This document shows, one piece after another, positions 1 through 8,446 of a stretch of 64,000 bases of DNA (its first letter is position 1; every line of letters starts with the position of its first letter). Source of the DNA: Candidatus Avispirillum faecium (GTDB taxonomy: Bacteria > Bacillota > Clostridia > Oscillospirales > CAG-272). The DNA is taken from assembly GCA_904396155.1 (NCBI GenBank), contig CAJFOI010000048.1, forward strand, positions 30,396 to 94,395, written 5' to 3'. Position numbers and translations under genes: made by a program. The notes under the pieces are model-generated. The model had not been told where the DNA came from, ran no database searches, and saw only the letters and a program-made list of their open reading frames with translations.

Positions 1-82
1 GATGGACGAGCGGCTGAACGAGCAAAAATACATCGTTCCCGGGCTGGGGGATGCCGGCGACAGACTGTTCGGTACAAAATAA
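1..82 (+). CDS. upp: Uracil phosphoribosyltransferase, C-terminal end only
   Basis: Only the last 26 codons lie in the window. The translated end, with the motif PGLGDAGDRLFGTK before a TAA stop, is the characteristic C-terminus of Upp, which converts uracil and PRPP to UMP in pyrimidine salvage. The GDAGDR segment belongs to the uracil-binding region of the family. The gene is followed at once by an intrinsic terminator, so it ends its transcription unit. The rest of the gene lies upstream of the window. Confidence 0.85.
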   Translation, partial: MDERLNEQKYIVPGLGDAGDRLFGTK

Positions 83-84
83 GC

Positions 85-111
85 AAAGCCACCGGTTTGC
101 CCGGTGGCTTT
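85..111 (+). terminator. Intrinsic terminator after upp
   Basis: An 11-bp perfect stem (AAAGCCACCGG at 85-95 against CCGGTGGCTTT at 101-111) with a 5-nt loop directly follows the upp stop codon and ends in a short T run. Confidence 0.8.
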
Positions 112-142
112 CACTTACAAAACCTGCTGGAAAGGAACATAT

Positions 143-1138
143 ATGCTCCGCATTACCCTAAACCAAAACGACGGCGGCCAGCGACTGGACAAATTTCTGC
201 AAAAAGCCCTGAAGGGGCTGCCCCCCGCGCTCATGTACAAATATATCCGCAAAAAGCGGATCAAGGTAAACGGCAAACGGGCGAAGGAAAACCAGATCCT
301 CTGCGCAGGAGACTGCATTGAACTGTATATCCCCGATGCGTTTTCCAAAAATGAAGGAGACCTGGCAGAGCTGGAACGGATCTGCACAATGCCGCGCATC
401 CTATACGAGGACAAAAACATTCTGATCTGCGACAAACCTGCCGGCGTCCTCTCCCATACGGGAGATAAAAACGAGCAAAAAGCCGGCACCATTCCGGAGC
501 GGGAAACGCTGATTTTCATCCTCCAGGCATACCTGTATCGCCGCGGGGAATATAATCCGAAGGAAGAGACTTCCTTCGCGCCCGCCCTGTGCAACCGGAT
601 CGACCGAAACACCGGCGGCATCGTGATCGCCGCAAAAAATGCCGTCGCCCTGCGGGAAATGAACCGGCTGATCCGGGAAGGATGCTTGGACAAACGCTAC
701 CTCTGTGCCGTCCACGGCAGACCCGCGCCGGCACAGGCAGTGCTGGAAGGGTATCTTTTCAAAAATGCAAAAACCAAAACGGTATCCGTTGCATCCTCTC
801 CCACCCCGGGAGCAAAACGAATCGTCACGGGATACCGCACTCTGTCCTATAACAGGGAACACGACCTTTCCCTTTTGGAGATCCGCCTGGAAACCGGACG
901 CACCCATCAGATCCGCGCCCATATGGCCTGGGCGGGCTATCCCCTGCTGGGGGAAGGAAAATACGGACAAAACAGGCAGGACCGCGCCCTGGGATATGCC
1001 CACCAGGCCCTGTACGCCTATCGGATTGCTTTCACTGTACCGGATGGCCCTCTGGCCTATCTGAATGGTCAAACCTTTTCTGTGGACAGCGAAAACATCC
1101 GCTTTTTGAAATTATTTTCATGGAGAGAACAGCCTTGA
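143..1138 (+). CDS. RluA/RluD-family 23S rRNA pseudouridine synthase
   Basis: This 331-aa protein has an N-terminal S4 RNA-binding domain (about residues 12-60, with RLDKFLQKAL and YIRKKRIKVNG) followed by a pseudouridine synthase domain with the catalytic-aspartate motif RIDRNTGG and the later GRTHQIRAHMA motif. It isomerises uridines in large-subunit rRNA; the exact site cannot be read from sequence. The start at 143 is chosen because GGAAAGGA lies just upstream; an in-frame codon at 104 lies in the terminator. Its end overlaps the lnt start by 19 nt, so the two are probably co-transcribed. A second member of the family lies two genes downstream (2762-3730). Confidence 0.88.
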   Translation: MLRITLNQNDGGQRLDKFLQKALKGLPPALMYKYIRKKRIKVNGKRAKENQILCAGDCIELYIPDAFSKNEGDLAELERICTMPRILYEDKNILICDKPAGVLSHTGDKNEQKAGTIPERETLIFILQAYLYRRGEYNPKEETSFAPALCNRIDRNTGGIVIAAKNAVALREMNRLIREGCLDKRYLCAVHGRPAPAQAVLEGYLFKNAKTKTVSVASSPTPGAKRIVTGYRTLSYNREHDLSLLEIRLETGRTHQIRAHMAWAGYPLLGEGKYGQNRQDRALGYAHQALYAYRIAFTVPDGPLAYLNGQTFSVDSENIRFLKLFSWREQP

Positions 1139-2778
1139 AACCACCGAAAGACAACAACCCAATGCAAAAAACACGGTCCCGTCCCGTGTTTTTGCTGTAC
1201 GCTCTCTGCGGAGCATTTACCGCTCTGCCTATGGTGTTCTCTCCCCTGTGGATTCTCAGCTGGATTGCACCTGCAGGCGCCTTTGTTATCTCCTTTTTTG
1301 CGCCTGCACAAAATAAACATCCCCTGCGCCGTGCCTGGGGCAGAGGACTCTCCTTTTTCTATTGCTACGGGCTGGTGGTCTTTTACTGGTTTGTCGAACT
1401 CTATCCCTTGGACTTTGCCGGATTGGACAAGTGGGGATCTCTCGCTGTTATATTGGTGGCCTGGTTTGGCCTTCCTCTGCTTCAAGGGGTGTTCGCCGCG
1501 CTCCAATTCCCGCTTCTGCACCTTTTGTCCCGCAAATGCACCCGGCACCAAGTCCCGGGCAGCCCGGTGCTTTTGTCCCTTGCTGCCGCCAGCCTTTGGG
1601 TCTTCTTCGAATGGATGCAGACCCTCACCTGGGCGGGCGTTCCCTGGGGCAAGCTGGCGCTGACCCAGACCGGATGGCTGCCGCTGATTCAAAGCGCCTC
1701 CCTGCTGGGCTCCTATCTAATCAGTTTCTTTATCATTTTCTGCTCGTCACTTCTGGCCTTCGCCATATATTATCTGAAAAAATCAGGGTTCCGGCGCACG
1801 GCCGCCTTCGCCGGAGCAGCGCTGTGCGTATTCGGCGGAAACCTTCTTTACGGTGTGCTTCGCTGCCATCTGTACCAGCCCGAGGGAGAGGCCGTCACGG
1901 TAGCTGCCATACAGGGGAATATTGCTTCCTCTGAAAAATGGGAAGGGAAAACCAACAGTACCCTGGATATACACGAGAAACTGACGCTGGATGCCGCCGC
2001 AGACGGTGCAGATCTGATTCTGTGGCCGGAAACTGCTCTTCCTTACGTGTACAGTGCAGGCGGCAGGCTGGACGAATATCTCACAGATCTGGCGCAGGAA
2101 GCAGGTGTTCCCATTCTGGCAGGCTTTTTTATCCAGGATGAGGAACAAAAGCTGTACAACGTGATCGGAAAAGTAGACCCGGACACGGGCATGGGCGACA
2201 CCTTTTATAAAAAGCGCCGCCTGGTCCCCTTCGGAGAATTTGTTCCCATGCGGGATGTGGTGATGTTTTTGATCCCGCCCCTCTCTCAGCTCTCCGCGCT
2301 GGACAGCGACATCACACCGGGCACCGACCCGGAGCTGTTTGACACAGCGTGGGGAAAGATCGGCTCCATCATCTGCTTTGACTCCATTTACGAAACGCTG
2401 ATTTTGGACAGCGTCCGAGAAGGCGCAAACCTCATTTGCATTTCCACAAACGACTCCTGGTTTAAGGATTCAGCCGCCGTTTACGAGCACAATGCCCATG
2501 CGAAACTGCGGGCGGTGGAGACCGGACGGTACGTGGTGCGCGCCGCCAACACGGGCATTTCCTCCATTATCACGCCTACCGGTGAAGTCACGGAGAGTCT
2601 GCCGCCCCTGGTGGAAGGATACATTCTGGATGAAGTATACATGATTTCCGACAATACGCTCTATACGATGGCAGGCAATATTCTGATTCTTGCCGCTGGT
2701 GTGTACGTCATCGCATTGTTTTTGTGGCCGGGATCCGGCAAGAAATCCCGGGAGGCAGTCCATGACGATTCAAATTGA
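1120..2778 (+). CDS. lnt: Apolipoprotein N-acyltransferase
   Basis: This 552-aa membrane protein has about six hydrophobic helices in the N-terminal 220 residues and then a C-N hydrolase (nitrilase-like) domain. The expected triad is visible: Glu in LWPETALPY, Lys in FYKKRRLVPFGEF and Cys in SIICFDSIYE. Lnt N-acylates the N-terminal cysteine of diacylated lipoproteins at the outer face of the membrane. A final hydrophobic helix lies near residues 525-545. ATG 1120 overlaps the upstream gene; ATG 1162 is an alternative start. Lnt is best known from Proteobacteria and Actinobacteria, so its presence here is notable; the window itself encodes a candidate substrate, the MetQ-like lipoprotein. Confidence 0.85.
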   Translation: MERTALKPPKDNNPMQKTRSRPVFLLYALCGAFTALPMVFSPLWILSWIAPAGAFVISFFAPAQNKHPLRRAWGRGLSFFYCYGLVVFYWFVELYPLDFAGLDKWGSLAVILVAWFGLPLLQGVFAALQFPLLHLLSRKCTRHQVPGSPVLLSLAAASLWVFFEWMQTLTWAGVPWGKLALTQTGWLPLIQSASLLGSYLISFFIIFCSSLLAFAIYYLKKSGFRRTAAFAGAALCVFGGNLLYGVLRCHLYQPEGEAVTVAAIQGNIASSEKWEGKTNSTLDIHEKLTLDAAADGADLILWPETALPYVYSAGGRLDEYLTDLAQEAGVPILAGFFIQDEEQKLYNVIGKVDPDTGMGDTFYKKRRLVPFGEFVPMRDVVMFLIPPLSQLSALDSDITPGTDPELFDTAWGKIGSIICFDSIYETLILDSVREGANLICISTNDSWFKDSAAVYEHNAHAKLRAVETGRYVVRAANTGISSIITPTGEVTESLPPLVEGYILDEVYMISDNTLYTMAGNILILAAGVYVIALFLWPGSGKKSREAVHDDSN

Positions 2779-3730
2779 CAAGACCATCGCCGGAAAAACC
2801 ATCCGGGAATACCTGCGGGAAGATCTGGGGTACTCTGTAGGCATGCTGAAGCGGCTGAAATTCATGGAAGGCGGGATCACGATAAACGGCGCGTTTGTCA
2901 CTGTGCGATATGTGCTGCAGGAGGGAGACTTGCTGCAGCTTTCCACGGAAGACCGTGAGGAAGACACGTGTCCCTATATGATTCCCGTGGACCTCCCTGT
3001 ACCGATCGTATATGAGGACGCATATCTCACCGCAGTGGACAAGCCTCCCGCCATGCCGGCACACCCCTCCAGCGGACACAGACTGGATACCGTGGCCAAT
3101 GCGCTTGCCTTTCGATATGCAGACACACCCTTTGTTTTCCGCCCCGTAAACCGGCTGGACCGGGATACCAGCGGACTGATGCTCACCTCCCGCAGCCGGC
3201 TGGCCGCCTTTAAGATGTATCAACACATGACCACGGGAAAGATTCGAAAGCTGTATATCGCCATTCTCTGCGGGACCCCGAAAGAGACGGCGGGAAAGAT
3301 CCGGCTTCCCGTCTGCCGCGTGCCGGGCAGCGTGATCCTGCGCCGCGTGGCGGCTCCCGGGGAAGCGGGAGCCAAAGACGCGTGCACCCTATACCGTGTA
3401 TTGTCCGTCGGTGAGAAATACACTGTTGTGATCGCAGCGCCTCTCACTGGACGCACCCATCAGCTGCGGGTACATTTTTCCGCGGTAGGCTGTCCCATTG
3501 CGGGAGATACTATGTACGGCGGAGAAGCTGCCGATATCGGACGGCACGCGCTGCACGCAGTATATCTCTCTTTTCCCCACCCGCAAAGCGGCAATCTTAT
3601 CTCTCTATATGCACCGCTGCCCGCCGACATGGCCGCGCTCTGTCCCCTGAGCGAGGCCGCACTGAAGGAAACCGTGCAAACAGAAGCCCTCCGGTATTTT
3701 GCAGATATAAGGACAGACGATGATACGTAA
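2762..3730 (+). CDS. RluA/RluD-family pseudouridine synthase (second copy)
   Basis: This 322-aa protein has an S4-like N-terminus (EYLREDLGYSVGMLKRLKF) and a PseudoU_synth_2 domain with the catalytic NRLDRDTSGLML motif and TGRTHQLRVHFSAVG. The start at 2762 is preceded by GGGAGGCAG, and its ATG overlaps the last codons of lnt (17 nt). It differs clearly from the copy at 143-1138, so this is not a recent tandem duplication but two paralogues flanking lnt. The rRNA or tRNA target is unknown. Confidence 0.87.
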   Translation: MTIQIDKTIAGKTIREYLREDLGYSVGMLKRLKFMEGGITINGAFVTVRYVLQEGDLLQLSTEDREEDTCPYMIPVDLPVPIVYEDAYLTAVDKPPAMPAHPSSGHRLDTVANALAFRYADTPFVFRPVNRLDRDTSGLMLTSRSRLAAFKMYQHMTTGKIRKLYIAILCGTPKETAGKIRLPVCRVPGSVILRRVAAPGEAGAKDACTLYRVLSVGEKYTVVIAAPLTGRTHQLRVHFSAVGCPIAGDTMYGGEAADIGRHALHAVYLSFPHPQSGNLISLYAPLPADMAALCPLSEAALKETVQTEALRYFADIRTDDDT

Positions 3731-4826
3731 AAAAATCCGCGTTTTTTGTGAAAAGTATATTCCCGTACTGTCAACAGGCATTTTTATCCTGTTCTTTTTC
3801 TGTGTCCTGCTTCAAGTCGCCTTTCGTCTCTCTCCTACCTTCTCCGATTTTTACAACCGACATATCGGCAGCATTTTGCGCGCCATCCTGGCCTGGGCGA
3901 CCAACTGGATTCCTTTCTCTCTGGCAGAAGCGCTCCTATATTTTGCCCCGGTGCCTTTTGTTTTATTTTGCGTCAAGCTGTTTCGAAATATCCGGGGAGA
4001 GAGCCGGTATTTTGTTCGCTGTATTTTCGGTGTGCTGTCTGTACTGGCCGCGGCAAACAGCATCTTTGCACTCAACTTTGCCGCCGGCTATCACGGCACT
4101 TCCCTCGCAGACAAACTTGAGCTGGAAGACCGGACAGTAACGGCGCAGGAACTATATGAAACTTTTACCATTGTCATCGATAAGGTGAATGCAGCGGCAG
4201 AGCAAATAGACTTTGAGGCAGACGGATCTTCCCGTATGCCCTGGGATTTTTTCACGCTGTCCGATGTGCTCTGTGACGCTTACGAACCTCTATATGAAGC
4301 GTACACCTTTCTCTCCCCGCTGCGCAGCAACATCAAACCTCTTGTGATCAGCCCGTGGATGACCTACACCCATATCTCCGGCGTATATTCCTTTTACACA
4401 GGAGAAGCCAACCTGAACACCAACTATCCAGACTATGTGTGCGTGTATTCCGCTGCCCATGAGCTGGCTCATCAGCGCGGCATCGCCCGGGAGGATGAAG
4501 CCAACTTTATCGCCTTTCTGGTATGCACCGGCGCAGAAGATCCATACCTTCAGTACAGCGGTTATCTTTCTATGTACAATTACCTCGCTTCTGCCCTGTA
4601 TTACGCGGACCCCGGATTGTATCAGGAGGCAGTCTCTGCGCTGGGACAACCGGCAAGAGGAGAGCTTGCCGCTTACAGCCGCTTTTTTGACAAATACCGG
4701 GACAGCACAGCCTCCAAGGTGTCCGATGCAATGAATGACACATACCTCCAAATTCAGGGAACCGAAGGAGCAGCCAGCTACGGCATGGTGGTAGATCTGG
4801 CGGTGTCTTATTATCTGGATCCGTAG
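3720..4826 (+). CDS. DUF3810 family membrane protein with zinc-peptidase-like motif
   Basis: This 368-aa protein has three N-terminal hydrophobic segments (about residues 15-35, 58-82 and 97-118) and a large soluble part. That part carries AAHELAHQRGIAREDEANF near residues 240-260, an HExxH-type motif with a downstream Glu, as in gluzincin metallopeptidases. This arrangement matches the DUF3810 family, whose function is not established. The gene overlaps the pseudouridine synthase gene by 11 nt and is probably the last gene of the operon from 143. Peptidase activity is an inference from the motif alone. Confidence 0.75.
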   Translation: MIRKKIRVFCEKYIPVLSTGIFILFFFCVLLQVAFRLSPTFSDFYNRHIGSILRAILAWATNWIPFSLAEALLYFAPVPFVLFCVKLFRNIRGESRYFVRCIFGVLSVLAAANSIFALNFAAGYHGTSLADKLELEDRTVTAQELYETFTIVIDKVNAAAEQIDFEADGSSRMPWDFFTLSDVLCDAYEPLYEAYTFLSPLRSNIKPLVISPWMTYTHISGVYSFYTGEANLNTNYPDYVCVYSAAHELAHQRGIAREDEANFIAFLVCTGAEDPYLQYSGYLSMYNYLASALYYADPGLYQEAVSALGQPARGELAAYSRFFDKYRDSTASKVSDAMNDTYLQIQGTEGAASYGMVVDLAVSYYLDP

Positions 4827-4865
4827 TTTGACAAAATACCTTTTGATTCTACCTGTGCCCCCTGC

Positions 4866-4969
4866 AAAATATGTAAAATGCAGGGCACCTTTCGGTGTCC
4901 GATAGCATAAACTGTCTATGAAAGAGCGCTTGACCGATTTGCGCAAATTTTATGCATTTTACATATTTT
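4866..4969. repeat. Perfect 17-bp inverted repeat, 70-nt spacer
   Basis: AAAATATGTAAAATGCA at 4866-4882 is the exact reverse complement of 4953-4969, which is followed by a T. The left arm also contributes TGCA to a smaller hairpin, so the two folds are mutually exclusive. Confidence 0.75.
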
Positions 4970-5110
4970 TAGCCGGAATGTGCCGCGTATAATTTATACC
5001 TTGTGCACAACAATAAAGGTAGATTGTAAATTCTCCGGAAAAGCCCTTCCCTTTTATGGGCTTTTCTGGTATAATGATTAATAATTGAATTTTCCATGTT
5101 CTCACATTTG

Positions 5111-5119
5111 TGATATAAT
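5111..5119 (+). promoter_or_regulatory. Likely murA promoter, extended -10
   Basis: TGATATAAT forms an extended -10 (TG at 5111-5112, TATAAT at 5114-5119), 70 nt before the murA start. A second extended -10, TGGTATAAT, lies at 5067-5075. Neither has a good -35. Confidence 0.55.
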
Positions 5120-5189
5120 CTCCGGCACAATATCGGTCCGGTGCCGAAAATGAGCCCCCGGGGCTTCTCATGAAAGGAACTTACCTTCA

Positions 5190-6488
5190 ATGGATAAAAT
5201 AATAATTAACGGAGGCGTACCGCTGCGCGGAACCGTAGAAGTGAGCGGTATGAAAAACGCTGCGCTCCCGATCATATATGCATGCGTTTTGGTAAAAGAT
5301 AAATGTATCATCGAAAATATCCCCAATGTGCGCGATGTCTCTCTTTCCCTGGATATCTTGCGGGACATGGGAGCCTCGGTGCGGACGATCAACAAAAACA
5401 CGGTGGAAATTGACTGCACTGCGCTGCGGCAGGGAACCTCCAAAGTAGAGCAGGTGCAAAAAATCCGGGCTTCTTATTATCTTTTGGGCTCTGAATTGGG
5501 ACGCTTCGGAAAGGCACATGTAGCTTTCCCCGGCGGATGTGATTTCGGCGGAAGGCCTATTGACCAGCACATCAAGGGCTTTGAAGCGCTGGGCGGTATT
5601 GTAAGTACAGAAAGCGGCTACGTAGACATCGCTACGGAAAACGGGCCGGTAGGGGGCAATATTTTCTTTGATGTGGTCACTGTGGGCGCTACCATCAATG
5701 TGATGCTGGCAGCCGTACTGGCAGAAGGCACAACGATTATTGACAACCCGGCAAGAGAACCGCATATTGTCGATCTTGCAAACTTTTTGAATACCTGCGG
5801 CGCAAAGATCACCGGCGCCGGCACGGATATGATCAAAATCAAAGGTGTAAACCAGCTCCACGGCTGCAGTTACGCCATTATTCCGGATATGATTGAAGCC
5901 GGCACCTTTATGGTAGCGGCAGCAGCTACCGGTGGCTGCGTAAAAATTACCAATGTGATCCCTAAGCACCTGGAATCCGTTTCCGCAAAACTGGAGGAAG
6001 CGGGTGCCACGGTAGATGAATACGACGATGCGGTCGTAGTGACAGGCAGGCCTGTCGTCCGAAAAGCAAATTTGAAAACCCATCCTTATCCGGGATTTCC
6101 CACCGATATGCAGCCGCAGATGGCTGTACTCCTTTGCCTGGCAAATGGTGTCAGCTACGTGTCTGAGGGCGTTTACGAAAAGCGCTTCCGTTACGTGGAA
6201 GAACTGATCAAAATGGGCGCCACCATCAAGGTAGACGGCCGCACCGCCGTCATTGAAGGCGGAAAGCCGTTGAGCGGCGCGCCGGTGATCGCCGTAGATC
6301 TGCGTGCAGGCGTTGCAATGGTAATTGCCGGGTTGGTGGCCCAAGGGACCACCGAAATTTCCGATATCCATTTGATTGAACGGGGCTACGACGATGTGGT
6401 AGGCAAGCTGCACAATCTGGGCGCGGACATCAAAAAAGTGAGCGTTCCCGACCCGGAGGAAGCAGAGCTTATGAAAAAAGCAAATTGA
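5190..6488 (+). CDS. murA: UDP-N-acetylglucosamine 1-carboxyvinyltransferase
   Basis: This 432-aa protein is full length for MurA/EPSP-synthase-fold enzymes. It transfers enolpyruvate from PEP to UDP-GlcNAc, the first committed step of peptidoglycan synthesis, in the cytosol. The N-terminal NGGVPLRGTVEVSGMKNAA contains the conserved Lys-Asn pair. The active-site loop FPGGCDFGGRPIDQHIKG carries the catalytic Cys (about residue 115), so fosfomycin sensitivity is expected in principle. The C-terminal LIERGYDDVVGKLHNLGA is typical. AAAGGA lies 12 nt upstream. It appears to be expressed from its own promoter. Confidence 0.95.
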   Translation: MDKIIINGGVPLRGTVEVSGMKNAALPIIYACVLVKDKCIIENIPNVRDVSLSLDILRDMGASVRTINKNTVEIDCTALRQGTSKVEQVQKIRASYYLLGSELGRFGKAHVAFPGGCDFGGRPIDQHIKGFEALGGIVSTESGYVDIATENGPVGGNIFFDVVTVGATINVMLAAVLAEGTTIIDNPAREPHIVDLANFLNTCGAKITGAGTDMIKIKGVNQLHGCSYAIIPDMIEAGTFMVAAAATGGCVKITNVIPKHLESVSAKLEEAGATVDEYDDAVVVTGRPVVRKANLKTHPYPGFPTDMQPQMAVLLCLANGVSYVSEGVYEKRFRYVEELIKMGATIKVDGRTAVIEGGKPLSGAPVIAVDLRAGVAMVIAGLVAQGTTEISDIHLIERGYDDVVGKLHNLGADIKKVSVPDPEEAELMKKAN

Positions 6489-6578
6489 AATTGCATTTGT
6501 ATAAACACGATCTATGTTAACACTGCGGCAAAGCCGCTACACCATACAAGAACTTACAAAAGAAAGGAAATAAAAATC

Positions 6579-6785
6579 ATGGAAGTAACAAGAGAAACGG
6601 TAATCGGCGACGTTCTCGATTACGATATCGAAACTGCGCAGTTTTTCCTGGAGATCGGTATGCACTGTCTGGGCTGCCCACACTCCAGAGGGGAAAGCAT
6701 CGAGGATGCCTGCTCCGTTCACGGAACCGACCCCGACGAGCTGGTGGAAAAGATCAACAGCTATCTTGCCGGAAAACAGGCATAA
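6579..6785 (+). CDS. DUF1858 domain protein
   Basis: This 68-aa protein matches the DUF1858 (hybrid-cluster-protein-associated disulfide domain) pattern: VIGDVLDYDIETAQFFLEIGMHCLGCPHSRGESIEDAC, with a conserved CxxC and a third Cys. Such small proteins often occur beside redox or Fe-S enzymes; the role is not established. It is preceded by AAAGAAAGGA and a weak promoter-like pair (TTGCAT and TATGTT with 16 nt between). It stands alone between murA and trmK. Confidence 0.8.
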   Translation: MEVTRETVIGDVLDYDIETAQFFLEIGMHCLGCPHSRGESIEDACSVHGTDPDELVEKINSYLAGKQA

Positions 6786-6795
6786 GGACAAAAGG

Positions 6796-6828
6796 AAACA
6801 GGGCAGCGGAGTATCCGCCGCCCTGTTT
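6796..6828 (+). terminator. Intrinsic terminator-like hairpin
   Basis: AAACAGGGCAGCGG pairs with CCGCCGCCCTGTTT across a 5-nt loop, with one mismatch. It follows the DUF1858 gene and overlaps an in-frame TTG (6827) of trmK, which argues for the later trmK start. The T run is short. Confidence 0.65.
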
Positions 6829-6844
6829 GCATGAGGAAGCAATT

Positions 6845-7564
6845 ATGAATGACATGCAAAAAACGCCCCAATTAGACGACCGCATGGCTAAAGCAGCTTC
6901 CCTTGTGCGGGAAGGTGCCACGATCGCCGACGTCGGAACAGATCACGGATACCTGCCTATTTCTTTGCTTCGGGCGGGGAAAATCCGGCGCGCCGCCGCA
7001 TCGGATATACACAGGGGGCCCCTTATGCACGCCATGGCCAATGCAAAAAAGTACGGGGTCGCAGACCAAATCCGCTTTTTTCTTTCAGATGGGCTGCAAA
7101 ACATTCCCCTGCAGGATATGGGAATTACCGATATTGTGATCTGCGGTATGGGGGGAGAGGGGATCGCTCGGATTTTATCAGAGAGCGCGTATGTGCGAAA
7201 TGCAAAAATCAGCCTGATCCTGCAGCCCATGTCAGCAACGGAAAAACTGCGGGTATATCTTGCCGGCGCAGGATTTGCAATCGCGGAGGAACGAATTGCA
7301 GCATCCAAGGGAAAACTGTATCAATGCATTTGTGCACAGTACGACGGCATCCCCAAAAACTGCACCCCCGCAGAACTTCTCCTGGGCAAGCAAATTTTGC
7401 AGCGGGGAGCGGCAGATCCTCTTTTCTCTCCTCTGCTGCAAAAATATATTCAGAAGACGAGACAGGAGTACACAGGAAAGCTGCAGGGGGGCGCTGCAGA
7501 CGGAAAGCAAACGCGCTTCCTTCTGGAAGAACTTCTGCAAATTGCAAAAGACAAAGGCATTTGA
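6845..7564 (+). CDS. trmK: tRNA (adenine(22)-N(1))-methyltransferase
   Basis: This 239-aa protein has the TrmK/YqfN layout: RMAKAASLVREGATIADVGTDHGYLPISLL forms the SAM-binding motif I, and DIVICGMGGEGIARIL forms the catalytic-loop region of this Rossmann methyltransferase. It methylates A22 in the D-loop of bacterial tRNAs. The start at 6845 is preceded by GAGGAAG; TTG 6827 lies inside a terminator stem. It is followed 36 nt later by a Nif3-like gene, the standard trmK-nif3 pairing of Firmicutes. Confidence 0.9.
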   Translation: MNDMQKTPQLDDRMAKAASLVREGATIADVGTDHGYLPISLLRAGKIRRAAASDIHRGPLMHAMANAKKYGVADQIRFFLSDGLQNIPLQDMGITDIVICGMGGEGIARILSESAYVRNAKISLILQPMSATEKLRVYLAGAGFAIAEERIAASKGKLYQCICAQYDGIPKNCTPAELLLGKQILQRGAADPLFSPLLQKYIQKTRQEYTGKLQGGAADGKQTRFLLEELLQIAKDKGI

Positions 7565-7600
7565 AACACACCGCCGAAAACAGGAGAGGAACAGAAAAAA

Positions 7601-8368
7601 ATGAATGTTTTGCGCTTCTATCTGGAATTGGACAAGCTGTATCCCAAGTCGCTGGCCTGTCCCTGGGACAATGACGGCCTCATGTGCTGCACGGATCCGG
7701 ACGCCCCGGTGCAAAAAGTGCTGGTAGCACTGGATGCCACAAGAAAAGTATTGAGCTACGCTGCTGAAAACGGGTTTGACACAGTGCTGACCCATCACCC
7801 CCTTTTGTTTAAGGGTCCCAAAGCCATTGCCCCCGACACTGCCACCGGCGGACGCATCATCGCCGCGCTGCAAAACAAGATCGCCGTTGTGTCCCTGCAC
7901 ACGCGGCTGGATGCAGGAGCCGGCGGGGTAAATGACTGTCTTGCCGCCGCGCTGGACCTCAAGGGGCCCCTGAACACATTTGGAGATGCGGAAAGTCCCG
8001 CACTGGGACGCATGGGTACAACGGACATCACAGACGGCGCCACCTTTGCCGCACATGTGAAGACCGCTCTGCACGCGCCGGCTGTGAATGCATATCTGTG
8101 CCGCCCAGTAAAGCGTGTCGCCGTCTGCGGGGGAAGCGGAGGAGATCTGGTGCTGCCGGCTCTTACGGCAGGCGCAGACACCATCGTCACCGGTGAATGC
8201 GGATACAACCTGTGCATTGACAGTGCGGATCAGGGGATCAATGTGATCACTGCCGGCCACTTCCACACAGAGCATCCGGTATGCCGGCGGCTGGCACAGC
8301 TGGCAGAAGAGATCGCCGGCGCGCAGACAGAAATTATCTGCAGTGACATGGCGCTGCCGCTTTCCTGA
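7601..8368 (+). CDS. Nif3-like dinuclear metal centre protein
   Basis: This 255-aa protein belongs to the Nif3/DUF34 family. Metal-ligand motifs are visible: LTHHPLLFKG near residue 65, SLHTRLDAGAGGVND near residue 103, and a C-terminal AGHFHTEHPV. Members form toroidal hexamers with two metals per subunit; a GTP cyclohydrolase I-like role has been proposed but is not proven. GAGAGGAAC lies upstream. The gene ends just before a bidirectional terminator. Confidence 0.88.
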   Translation: MNVLRFYLELDKLYPKSLACPWDNDGLMCCTDPDAPVQKVLVALDATRKVLSYAAENGFDTVLTHHPLLFKGPKAIAPDTATGGRIIAALQNKIAVVSLHTRLDAGAGGVNDCLAAALDLKGPLNTFGDAESPALGRMGTTDITDGATFAAHVKTALHAPAVNAYLCRPVKRVAVCGGSGGDLVLPALTAGADTIVTGECGYNLCIDSADQGINVITAGHFHTEHPVCRRLAQLAEEIAGAQTEIICSDMALPLS

Positions 8369-8387
8369 AAGCTTTTGTCAACAAAAT

Positions 8388-8420
8388 AAAAAGGAAGGGA
8401 ATTCCCTTCCTTTTTCCTTT
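8388..8420. terminator. Bidirectional terminator between convergent genes
   Basis: The 28-bp perfect palindrome at 8388-8415 (AAAAAGGAAGGGAA and its complement) has T runs on both strands. It separates the Nif3-like gene from the convergent ttcA-like gene. Confidence 0.85.
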
Positions 8421-8446
8421 TACAGCTGCAAACGGCGAAAAGTTTC

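Larger units (their letters stand above)
4827..5189. other. Intergenic region before murA with nested inverted repeats
   Basis: No ORF is convincing in this 363-nt gap. It holds a perfect TTGACA at 4828-4833, a hairpin CCTGCA/TGCAGG (4861-4866 with 4879-4884), a hairpin GGGCACC/GGTGTCC at 4883-4900, a perfect 17-bp inverted repeat (4866-4882 with 4953-4969), a palindrome TTTGCGCAAA at about 4939-4948, and a hairpin AAAAGCCC/GGGCTTTT (5039-5065). Two extended -10 boxes follow. Confidence 0.6.

Noticed and set aside
4866-4969. Second invertible DNA switch in front of murA
   Set aside because: The 17-bp inverted repeat lacks arms around a 6-8 nt centre and no recombinase gene is adjacent; murA is essential and an unlikely target.
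5187-6413. 408-codon antisense ORF opposite murA
   Set aside because: MurA on the plus strand explains the region in full, with the catalytic Cys loop intact.
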